From positions 62,001-126,000 of the forward strand of contig NZ_PGCK01000009.1 of the NCBI RefSeq assembly GCF_021023085.1: a stretch of DNA of 64,000 nucleotides, given 5' to 3'. The position numbers and the translations under genes are program-made. Source of the stretch: Methanooceanicella nereidis (GTDB taxonomy: Archaea; Halobacteriota; Methanocellia; Methanocellales; Methanocellaceae). Shown here piece after piece: positions 8,402 through 15,736 of the stretch; positions within the stretch are counted from its first letter, which is position 1; every line of letters begins with the position of its first letter. Under the pieces are notes generated by a model that searched no databases, had not been told where the DNA came from, and was given only the letters and a program-made list of their open reading frames with translations.

Positions 8402-8860
8402 ATGAGTAACATCGTTTTTTCAAGCGTATCGGAAAGCCCGGAAGTCCAGGGCATTGTCGCCCAATGGTTATGGAGTTTCTGGGGCAATACTCGAAACTAT
8501 GAATTTTACAGGAGCCTTGTGGCGCATTGTAAAGCCGACGATATCCCCATGATGTACGTCGCATATCATGACGGTATGCCAGTCGGCACTGTCGCGCTGT
8601 TAAGGGCGGACCTTTTCTCCAGACAGGATCTTTTCCCATGGATGGCGGATCTCTACGTTCTACCCGAATATAGATCCAAAGGTATTGGCTCTGCCCTTCA
8701 GGACTTTGTGTTAAAAAAAGCAAAAGAGCTGGGATATGGGACGATATACCTTTACACGCCCCTGACCGGCTATTATGAAAAGAAAGGCTGGGAATATATG
8801 GGAAATGAAATGGAGAGGGATGGCGAGATCGTACGGATATATAAAAAGAAGATCGTATGA
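8402..8860 (+). CDS. GNAT family N-acetyltransferase
   Basis: A 152-residue protein with the GNAT fold: strand MMYVAYHDGMPVGTVAL, the acetyl-CoA loop motif A (YVLPEYRSKGIGSALQDFV), and the C-terminal YEKKGWEYMG segment found in many small-molecule or peptide acetyltransferases. It would move an acetyl group from acetyl-CoA to an amine; the substrate is unknown. Transcribed divergently from the TetR operon with the operator array between them, so it may share the same control. Its ATG lacks a strong ribosome binding site. Confidence 0.85.
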   Translation: MSNIVFSSVSESPEVQGIVAQWLWSFWGNTRNYEFYRSLVAHCKADDIPMMYVAYHDGMPVGTVALLRADLFSRQDLFPWMADLYVLPEYRSKGIGSALQDFVLKKAKELGYGTIYLYTPLTGYYEKKGWEYMGNEMERDGEIVRIYKKKIV

Positions 8861-9026
8861 TAACTGTGACATATTAAAACCTATAGTCATGAGCTGGTGT
8901 CGTTATCCATTAATTTTCAGTGTGCTTGCCAAAAGATAATATCGCACTGGCATCGTTTTATAGATCATCGAAATCCATACATGGCGTTATTGTATCAGAG
9001 GCCATGGATACCAGGGGTGTGTGATA

Positions 9027-9830
9027 TTGCCGGAATTACCCGAGATTTTCAATCTGGCTGGCCAGATGGGCAAAGAGCTTGAGGGAAAGACAGTACAGGA
9101 TGTAGAGATACGACAGCACAAATGCCTGAACGTGACACCTGAAGAATTCAAACTCCTTGTGTGCGGTAAAAAGTTAAGTAAGGTCACATCTAAAGGAAAG
9201 TGGATATTAGTTAAGCTATATCCGGATGCTTATTTCCTGTTAAGCCTGGGCATGGGAGGCAACCTGCTATACCATGAACCCGGACAGAGCTTGCCCGATA
9301 AATACCAGCTGTCATTCTCGTTCGACGATGGGAGCCATCTTTCAATCGGTTTCTGGTGGTTTGGCTATGCACATGCGGTTAATGCGCTTGACAGCCATAA
9401 AATGACCTCAAAGCTGGGAATGTCGCCCGTCAGCGATGAGTTCACTTACGATCGTTTTAATTCTATGCTAAGATCAAAAAAGGGTGCTATCAAATCGGTC
9501 CTGATGGACCAGTCTTCCATCGCCGGCATAGGGAATGTGTATGTCCAGGACATATTGTTCAAGGCAAGGCTGCATCCGGAGAGAAAAGTGCCGGAGATGA
9601 CAGAAAAAGAGAAAACGGTCCTGTATGATGCAATAAAGGATAATTTACTCAGGGCAGTATCGCTGGGCGGGATCGCTCCTGAAAAGGACCTGTACGGCAA
9701 TCCCGGAAGATTCACAGAATTCATGGTAGGATACCGGGAAGGCAAGCCCTGCCCGGAATGCGGTACGACCATAGAGAAGATCAAGACCGGGAGTACGTCA
9801 TCGTACATATGCCCGGCATGCCAGCGCTAA
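9027..9830 (+). CDS. Fpg/Nei-type DNA glycosylase, TTG start
   Basis: A 267-residue base-excision repair enzyme. The start must be the TTG at 9027: it gives M-PELPE, so the mature protein begins with the catalytic Pro1 and Glu2, and a GGGGTG ribosome binding site lies seven bases upstream. Lys57 (mature numbering, in SKGKW) is the conserved lysine. The helix-two-turn-helix region DQSSIAGIGNVYVQDI and the C-terminal zinc finger (CPEC and CPAC) are complete. The family excises oxidised bases by glycosylase/AP-lyase chemistry. Fpg-type enzymes are patchy in archaea, so acquisition from bacteria is plausible. Substrate preference (8-oxoguanine or pyrimidines) is open. Confidence 0.88.
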   Translation: MPELPEIFNLAGQMGKELEGKTVQDVEIRQHKCLNVTPEEFKLLVCGKKLSKVTSKGKWILVKLYPDAYFLLSLGMGGNLLYHEPGQSLPDKYQLSFSFDDGSHLSIGFWWFGYAHAVNALDSHKMTSKLGMSPVSDEFTYDRFNSMLRSKKGAIKSVLMDQSSIAGIGNVYVQDILFKARLHPERKVPEMTEKEKTVLYDAIKDNLLRAVSLGGIAPEKDLYGNPGRFTEFMVGYREGKPCPECGTTIEKIKTGSTSSYICPACQR

Positions 9831-9985
9831 GCCCGGCCATATCGTTCCATAAGTGCTGCTGTCAAGTAAAAAATCATATTTTTTATCCGCGATTAGCGGA
9901 TATATTGCTTATGAAGAGTCAAAAAAGCCGTTAATTTCATATAAAACCGGTCGATGTACTTATTTTTTAAACCATTGTTTAACAG

Positions 9986-10059
9986 GTAATATATTACATA
10001 AACAAAAAGCTTAAATACTAACAGGTAATATGTTACATATAATAAGGTAACATATTACC
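9986..10059 (+). promoter_or_regulatory. Three GTAAYATRTTAC-type operators before the MarR operon
   Basis: Palindromes occur at 9986-9997 (perfect GTAATATATTAC), 10025-10036 and 10046-10059 (GGTAACATATTACC, one internal mismatch). The first two share a longer direct repeat (TAACAGGTAATAT) 39 bp apart. A TATA-like TTAAATACT at 10011-10019 lies between sites one and two, so sites two and three would cover the initiation region. The MarR encoded as third gene of the operon is the likely repressor. GGAG at 10066-10069 is the ribosome binding site. Confidence 0.75.
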
Positions 10060-10078
10060 AATAAAGGAGAAATTGAAT

Positions 10079-10888
10079 ATGGACAAAAAGATCATCATTA
10101 TAACATCAGCGCTTATCGCCATTCTCGCAGCCATCGCCTCCGGCGCAGGGCTGCTCTGGGAAGACCTGTATAAGAACGATACCGTATCAGGAGCAGCACA
10201 GATGACAGGCAACGACCTGGTCACGTTCGTATTTTGCGTACCGCTTCTGCTTGTGTCGGCATATTATGCGGCAAGAGGCTCGCTACGTGGCCGGCTTATC
10301 TGGACGGGCACGATATTCTTCTTCCTGTATACGTATGCGTCGATGTCGTTCCTTGCCACCTACAATCAGATGTTCCTGGCATACGTGGCCATCTTCTCGC
10401 TCTCGCTGTACACTTTCGCGGCCAGCATACTTACCCTTGACGTCAACAAGGTCAGGGAAAGCCTTACGGGCGCACCGGTTAAAGTCACCGCAGGGTTCAT
10501 GTTTTTCATCGGTATCGCCATTTTGCTTATGTGGCTCGGCGTGATCATCCCCTCACTGGTATCGGGCGAGGCCCCGGCATTGCTGGAAACATACACTACG
10601 CTTGTCATCCAGGCACTGGACCTGGGCGTAGTGGTGCCGCTTGCATTCATTACTGGAGTTTTACTGCTGAAGAATGACGCCTGGGGATACGCGCTTGCGT
10701 CAATAGTCCTCATCAAAGGGATCACGCTGGGGACCGGTATACTATCTATGGTACTGTTCATGATCCTGAACGGCGTGGAAGTCGTCGCTGCCCAGGCGCT
10801 GTTATTCATAGTGCTGGTGGCTTGCTCGCTCATACTGGCCGTGGCATTCTACGGAAAGATGAAAGATAAGACTATGGTTCCCGCTTGA
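10079..10888 (+). CDS. Polytopic membrane protein of the MarR operon
   Basis: A 269-residue protein with roughly seven to eight hydrophobic helices and short loops, no extended soluble domain and no recognisable transporter signature. ATG at 10079 is chosen because GGAG lies nine bases upstream; a TTG two codons earlier is the alternative. First gene in an operon with a short flavodoxin (15 bases downstream) and a MarR regulator. The context suggests a membrane partner for flavodoxin-linked redox chemistry or an efflux or stress function, but the sequence alone does not decide this. Confidence 0.75.
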   Translation: MDKKIIIITSALIAILAAIASGAGLLWEDLYKNDTVSGAAQMTGNDLVTFVFCVPLLLVSAYYAARGSLRGRLIWTGTIFFFLYTYASMSFLATYNQMFLAYVAIFSLSLYTFAASILTLDVNKVRESLTGAPVKVTAGFMFFIGIAILLMWLGVIIPSLVSGEAPALLETYTTLVIQALDLGVVVPLAFITGVLLLKNDAWGYALASIVLIKGITLGTGILSMVLFMILNGVEVVAAQALLFIVLVACSLILAVAFYGKMKDKTMVPA

Positions 10889-10903
10889 AACGGAGGCTAA
10901 ACA

Positions 10904-11317
10904 ATGTGCGAAGTATTATATTATACAATGGGCGGAAGCACCAGGAAGCTGGCTGACGCTATAGCCGGAGAGCTTGGCGTCACGGCGAAGAGCATCAAGT
11001 CGCTCTCTACGTTGCCGGAAGCTGAAATTTTATTCCTGGGCTCCGGCTGCTACGGAGGTAAACCGGCTGATGACATGATGAAGTTCATTGAAGGGAATGA
11101 TTTCACGGGCAGGAAGACGGCACTATTCGGCGCATCTGGAAAAGGAGAGGGAAAAGAGGTGGATGCTATGGAAGAGGCGCTGAGTAGAAAAGGTGCGGTC
11201 GTAATCGGAAAATATAACTGCAAGGGAAGGGCTTTTCTTATTATGAACATTGGCTTCCCGGGGAAGGAAGACTTCGATGCAGCGAAGAGATTCGCAAGGG
11301 AGATGGTAAAGGCTTGA
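10904..11317 (+). CDS. Short soluble flavodoxin (MarR-operon copy)
   Basis: A 137-residue flavodoxin with the FMN phosphate loop TMGGSTRKLADAIA, flavin-flanking loops FLGSGCYGGKPADDM and ALFGASGKGEGKE, and the same C-terminal KGRAF and PGKEDF elements as its paralogue at 7042-7458. It likely exchanges electrons with cytosolic or membrane partners. A GGAGG site lies seven bases before the ATG, and the stop codon overlaps the TTG start of the MarR gene, indicating translational coupling. Confidence 0.88.
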   Translation: MCEVLYYTMGGSTRKLADAIAGELGVTAKSIKSLSTLPEAEILFLGSGCYGGKPADDMMKFIEGNDFTGRKTALFGASGKGEGKEVDAMEEALSRKGAVVIGKYNCKGRAFLIMNIGFPGKEDFDAAKRFAREMVKA

Positions 11318-11856
11318 CGGATATAGATGAAGTAAAAGACATGATGGGCTCCAGCCGGCTCGACATGGCAAGATTCATCCTCATCATGTTCTTTATGATA
11401 GAGCAGCGATGGAGGTATATTATCGAAAAGGAACTGGAACCGGACGGTATCACCACGAAACAGTGGCTCATGCTCATAATCATAGGCGCCGGTTTCAGGC
11501 ATGCTCCGTCCATACAGGAAGTCGCGGACGCCATGAGCACGACACACCAGAACGTCAAGCAGATCGCTGCCAGCATGGAGCGGCGCGGTTTCATGACCCT
11601 GGAAAGGGACGAAAAGAACAAGCGTATAATCAGGCTTAAGGTTACCGACCAGTGCCATGACCTGTTTAAAAGGCGTGAGGATAATGACATTAAGGCGATG
11701 CTCAACCTGTTCGAGAACCTGACCGATGAAGAGATGAGATCGCTGTTCGAGATAATAGCCCGGCTTGAAAAGAGAGCAGAGTACCTGTATGAAGAGGCAA
11801 GGACGACAAGGTTAAGCCAGGCAAATGAGAATTCGGGAATGGAATATAAAGAATAG
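11314..11856 (+). CDS. MarR family transcriptional regulator
   Basis: A 180-residue winged-helix regulator: helix TTKQWLMLIIIGAG, recognition helix region MSTTHQNVKQIAASME, and wing RDEKNKRIIRLKVT, as in MarR proteins that bind palindromes as dimers and release DNA on binding small aromatic or oxidising ligands. The start is probably the TTG at 11314, overlapping the flavodoxin stop by four bases with GGGAG upstream; ATG 11341 is an alternative that would lose nine residues. It most likely controls its own operon through the three palindromes upstream of 10079. Confidence 0.88.
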   Translation: MTDIDEVKDMMGSSRLDMARFILIMFFMIEQRWRYIIEKELEPDGITTKQWLMLIIIGAGFRHAPSIQEVADAMSTTHQNVKQIAASMERRGFMTLERDEKNKRIIRLKVTDQCHDLFKRREDNDIKAMLNLFENLTDEEMRSLFEIIARLEKRAEYLYEEARTTRLSQANENSGMEYKE

Positions 11857-11927
11857 CTAGACTGTCATATCAATGATCAGTCTGGGATTTTCCCATTATT
11901 CCATTAATAAAATTAGTAGAAAAAACA

Positions 11928-11970
11928 ATTCTTCAACCTGGATTGAAGAATGATTTCCTTTTTTATTTTT
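11928..11970 (+). terminator. Hairpin terminator after the MarR operon
   Basis: A perfect 9-bp stem (ATTCTTCAA at 11928-11936, TTGAAGAAT at 11943-11951) with a six-base loop is followed within a few bases by a T-rich tract. It lies 70 bases after the MarR stop codon. Confidence 0.65.
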
Positions 11971-12118
11971 GACAATTCGGATTAACATCTAATTTTTAAT
12001 AAGATAAATCCCGGATTCCGGATATACTCTAATTTACCTTTAAGTCATTTGGTAAATATAGTAAGGATACCACGGTATTTAAAAAAAGAGATGATGTACC
12101 CATTTAGCAGGAATCATC

Positions 12119-13510
12119 TCAAAGCGTTATATGTATATCGACCCGGGCACTTAAACTGTTAATCTCAGCCCTTATAGTATTAGTCGCCTCAACAGTTGCC
12201 CATCCGAACTTCACACTTGCATAACCGTTTCTTGTAGTAGCGGTGACAGTACTGCCATCTGGAGAGCTTGATGAGACAGGGGCCAGCAATCCTGCCCCGG
12301 CAGAAGTGTTAGTCTGACTAAAGGTTATAGTATACCCATCTATTACTGGATTGCCCATCGAATCTGTAACATATGCAGTAATGGTCGCTGTGCTGGTGCC
12401 ATCGGCTTGAATATTTTGGTTATCTGCAGAAAGTGCAATATTGGCCGGCAATGTGAGTATTACTACGTTGGTATTTGTTGTGTATCCTTCATGCACAGCG
12501 ATCGCATAGGAATATCCTTCCCCATAAGAACCATGTTGTGCATATAACTTATAGGATAACTGACTGCCAGTGGCATTAACACAAGGGAACTCGAAAAAAC
12601 CATTACCATCAGCCGTAGTTTCATAAAATTTATGATTCGTATCATATGCGCTCACTATAGCCACAGAAGCATATGGAATACCGATATTATTATGAGTAGT
12701 GACCTGGCCTGTCACTGTGCCTGTAGGGGTCGGAGGCGGCGTATTCGGGGTTAATACTACACGAACCCAAAATACCATATTAGGTTCTATCAGGAATGAT
12801 TGAGAATAACCTTCAATGTATGATTCATGATACGCATAGACCATATACGATCTCTTACCACCGGTCTCATTCACGCCATTGATAACATAATTACCTTGGT
12901 TATCGGCCGTAGTTTCGTAATAGATAATATCCGGATCATTTGAGTCCACAATAGCCACATAGGCTCCGCCTATGCCTGCATTCGTAAGATAAGCTGTAAC
13001 CTTACCGGTAACAGTTCCGGTAGGCCTGGAAGTAGGAGTTGGCGTCGGTATCGGTGTTTGTGTCGGGGCCGGTGTGGGAGATGACGTCGGTGCAGGCGTA
13101 GGCGTCGGAGTAATCGTCACGACAGCCGTAGGAGTCGGCGTGTAAGTTGAATTCGGGTATGGAGTCGGAGTAGGCGTTATGCTCACGATGGGAGATGCTG
13201 TGGGAGTTGTAGTCGAATTCGCTGACGGCATAGTGCTAACTGAAGGAATAGGAGTAGATCCTGGATCAGTTGTTACAGAAGGGCCGGGAGTTGCCGAAGC
13301 ATCTGGATCGCTGGCCAGTACATTCGTATGGATCGGTATAGACACGTCCTGCCTCGGAGAAAATAATGATAAAATACCCTGTACAGTAGCCGAGTTGATT
13401 ATATCGGACCTGGTGCCCGGGTTTGCATATACAATTGCGCCTGAGACGGCTACCAATATAAAAACAACCGCTATGGCCGCTAAAAATAACTGACCCCGTT
13501 TCAACATCAT
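12119..13510 (-). CDS. Secreted adhesin-like protein with Pro/Thr linker and Ig-like domains
   Basis: A 463-residue exported protein. Residues 8-30 form a signal or anchor helix. Residues about 70-165 are a Ser/Thr/Pro stalk of TPTPTP repeats. Two homologous domains follow (about 167-258 and 263-353), both starting GTVTG, with ETTAD and SY motifs, of the carboxypeptidase regulatory-like beta-sandwich type. The last 105 residues are a bacterial Ig-like (invasin type) domain beginning NIALSADNQNI. Such stalked proteins sit at the cell surface. The start is uncertain among adjacent ATG, ATG and TTG codons behind a GAGGT site; the difference is one or two residues. Confidence 0.78.
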   Translation of the reverse strand: MMLKRGQLFLAAIAVVFILVAVSGAIVYANPGTRSDIINSATVQGILSLFSPRQDVSIPIHTNVLASDPDASATPGPSVTTDPGSTPIPSVSTMPSANSTTTPTASPIVSITPTPTPYPNSTYTPTPTAVVTITPTPTPAPTSSPTPAPTQTPIPTPTPTSRPTGTVTGKVTAYLTNAGIGGAYVAIVDSNDPDIIYYETTADNQGNYVINGVNETGGKRSYMVYAYHESYIEGYSQSFLIEPNMVFWVRVVLTPNTPPPTPTGTVTGQVTTHNNIGIPYASVAIVSAYDTNHKFYETTADGNGFFEFPCVNATGSQLSYKLYAQHGSYGEGYSYAIAVHEGYTTNTNVVILTLPANIALSADNQNIQADGTSTATITAYVTDSMGNPVIDGYTITFSQTNTSAGAGLLAPVSSSSPDGSTVTATTRNGYASVKFGWATVEATNTIRAEINSLSARVDIHITL

Positions 13511-13720
13511 ACCTCTAATAATTAAAATCGTTAAATAATCGACTATTTCTATAAATGATACTATATTATTTAGTTAACGGTCGTACCGCCATAACTTAAC
13601 GCTTTACATTGAACTCTTTTTTAAATTAGATATGTGTTTTCCAGCCAATTATTTACAAAATATCCTATTAAAAAAGAAAAGTTATATATACCTATTTAAT
13701 CTATAGTACCTATTACTCAT

Positions 13721-13745
13721 ATGTACATAAATTGATTATGTACAT
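13721..13745 (+). promoter_or_regulatory. Perfect 10-bp inverted repeat in the ABC operon leader
   Basis: ATGTACATAA and its exact complement TTATGTACAT are separated by five bases, starting about 35 bp downstream of a TTATATATA box at 13682-13690. This is where a repressor dimer would block initiation. It lies 65 bp before the ABC ATPase ATG. The regulator is not encoded next to it. Confidence 0.55.
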
Positions 13746-13809
13746 CATAAGGATATATTGATGATCCGGAAAATATCAAAAGACTCTATGACAATGGCAG
13801 TGATCAAAC

Positions 13810-14769
13810 ATGGATAATAACGATCTTGTGATAAGCACAAACGGCCTGACAAAAGCGTATAATGGCGTACAGGCCCTCAAGTCCCTCGATCTAAAGGTAA
13901 GGAAGAATTCTATCTTCGGGTTCCTTGGACCCAACGGGGCTGGAAAAAGCACGACCATAAAACTCCTTTTAGGGCTGATCAAGCCTACTGCGGGCTCAGG
14001 CAATGTTTTTGGAATGGATATAGTAAAGGAAAGCACACTAATACGAAAGCGAATAGGTTACCTGGCGCAGGACCCGAGATATTACGATTATATGTCCGCC
14101 AGGGAAACATTACGGTTTACAGCGAGATTTTTTTACAGCGGCCCTAAAAATGAGATAGAGAATAAGATAGATGATACTCTTGAGCTGGTGGGGCTCGATG
14201 ACAAAGCTGACAGGCCCATCAAAGGATTCTCCGGCGGAGAGCGGCAGCGCCTCGGGATAGCCCAGGCACAGATAAACGATCCTGACCTGCTTATCCTGGA
14301 TGAGCCTGCAGCATCGCTGGACCCCATGGGAAGGAGAGACGTGCTTGAGATCATGGAGAAGCTCAGAGAAAAGACCACGATATTCTATTCGACCCATATA
14401 CTGTCCGACGTCCAGAGAGTAAGCGATACGGTCGCAATACTGAACCGCGGGGAACTGGTGGCGCAAGCCCCGATCGAGGAACTACTTCAGGGTAACGGCA
14501 ACGCGGTATACAGCCTGGTCCTTAAAGGGGATGCGGCTAACGCACGTTCCGTACTGACAGGTCAGCCCTGGGTGTCTTTAGTAAATACGGTCTCGTCCAA
14601 CGGAAGCACTTCGATCAACGTGACCGTCACGGATGACAGTATTGCTGAAGATCGATTATTGCGGCTGGTGCTCGAAGATAAGAGCGTGCAGGTGAAAGAA
14701 TTCGGCAAGAAGAGGTACGAGCTTGAAGAGATATTCATGAATATCGTGGGAGGGAAAAACAATGTCTGA
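13810..14769 (+). CDS. ABC transporter ATP-binding protein (ABC-2 exporter type)
   Basis: A 319-residue ATPase with Walker A GPNGAGKST (residues 40-48), signature FSGGERQRLG near 140, Walker B LLILDEP near 160 and the H-loop STHILSDVQ. The C-terminal 90-residue extension is typical of ABC-2 exporters for drugs, sodium or lipids. It energises the permease encoded by the next gene, whose start overlaps its end by eight bases. A hairpin-forming operator lies in its leader. Confidence 0.9.
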   Translation: MDNNDLVISTNGLTKAYNGVQALKSLDLKVRKNSIFGFLGPNGAGKSTTIKLLLGLIKPTAGSGNVFGMDIVKESTLIRKRIGYLAQDPRYYDYMSARETLRFTARFFYSGPKNEIENKIDDTLELVGLDDKADRPIKGFSGGERQRLGIAQAQINDPDLLILDEPAASLDPMGRRDVLEIMEKLREKTTIFYSTHILSDVQRVSDTVAILNRGELVAQAPIEELLQGNGNAVYSLVLKGDAANARSVLTGQPWVSLVNTVSSNGSTSINVTVTDDSIAEDRLLRLVLEDKSVQVKEFGKKRYELEEIFMNIVGGKNNV

Positions 14770-15571
14770 AAACGGATTACAGCTTATAAAAGAAAACGGA
14801 TGGCGATGCGGCCTTTCCAATATGCTCAGAAAAGAGAATGGCAGATGGTGGGGGACTAAAAAATGGATCATACAGGCGATACTATGGACGTTTATCGTGA
14901 ACGGGATGCTTGCGATGATATTATTCCTGGTCGCCGGTACAGTAGCTACGCAGACAGGAACTGTGCTTACGACCGGTGAAAAAATAGAGATGGGAATGCA
15001 AGGCTTTTTCAACGTGGCCGGTTTAGGTTTCGCGATGGGAGCGGCGATCCTTACCCATGATATAATTATCAGTGAAAGAGAGACCGGTACGGCGGCATGG
15101 ATAATGTCGAAGCCCGTATCCAGAAAAGCTTTCATAATATCCAAGTTCGCCGCGAACGCGATAGCCTTACTTTCAATACTCATATTCCTGCAGGGAGCTA
15201 TCGCATACGGGCAATTCTCTATAGTGAATGGAGCGCCAATGCCGGTGATACCGTTCATCACAGCTATGGGAGTACTGGCACTAATATGCCTCTTTTACGT
15301 GGCATTGATGTTCATGGTGGGAACGCTGACGACATCCAGAGGATTGGCTCTTGGAGTTTCACTGGGGATAATATTTGCCGGGCAGATAATACCGAGCATT
15401 ATTAAAGAAACGGTATATGTTACGCCATGGGCGCTTTCCAATATCGCCAATGCGATCATGGCTGGCTCACCTTTACCGGCGGAACTGCTGGCTCCCATAT
15501 TTGTCACAATGGCACTGTCAGTGATCTTTCTGGGATATTCCATGTGGAAGTTCGAAATAATTGAACTATGA
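14762..15571 (+). CDS. ABC-2 type permease
   Basis: A 269-residue membrane protein with about six transmembrane helices and the segment SERETGTAAWIMSKPVSRKAF, the cytosolic coupling motif typical of ABC-2 permeases. With the overlapping ATPase gene it forms a two-gene exporter operon. The substrate is unknown. GGGAGGG inside the end of the ATPase gene serves as ribosome binding site. Confidence 0.85.
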   Translation: MSENGLQLIKENGWRCGLSNMLRKENGRWWGTKKWIIQAILWTFIVNGMLAMILFLVAGTVATQTGTVLTTGEKIEMGMQGFFNVAGLGFAMGAAILTHDIIISERETGTAAWIMSKPVSRKAFIISKFAANAIALLSILIFLQGAIAYGQFSIVNGAPMPVIPFITAMGVLALICLFYVALMFMVGTLTTSRGLALGVSLGIIFAGQIIPSIIKETVYVTPWALSNIANAIMAGSPLPAELLAPIFVTMALSVIFLGYSMWKFEIIEL

Positions 15572-15682
15572 GCAGGACTGACTGTGTTAACTGCATAAAA
15601 TAAAAACAGAGAAGATGGCCGGAGATTTCGCATTCGCTGAAAAAATCGATGCTAAATCACGGGCCTTTTTAATTTTTAGATA

Positions 15683-15705
15683 AAAAATCGGGGCGTATAA
15701 GCCCC
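15683..15705 (-). terminator. Hairpin plus T-tract terminator for the double-fasciclin gene
   Basis: Read leftward, a GGGGC/GCCCC stem with six-base loop (15690-15705) is followed by GATTTTTTATC. It sits 31 bases past the stop of the leftward gene at 15737. Confidence 0.6.
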
Positions 15706-15736
15706 ATAAGACGGCCGAAACACCATTATTTTTTAT

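Noticed and set aside
8897-9082. Small rightward frame upstream of the glycosylase
   Set aside because: It overlaps the glycosylase start in another frame and has no ribosome binding site or recognisable composition.
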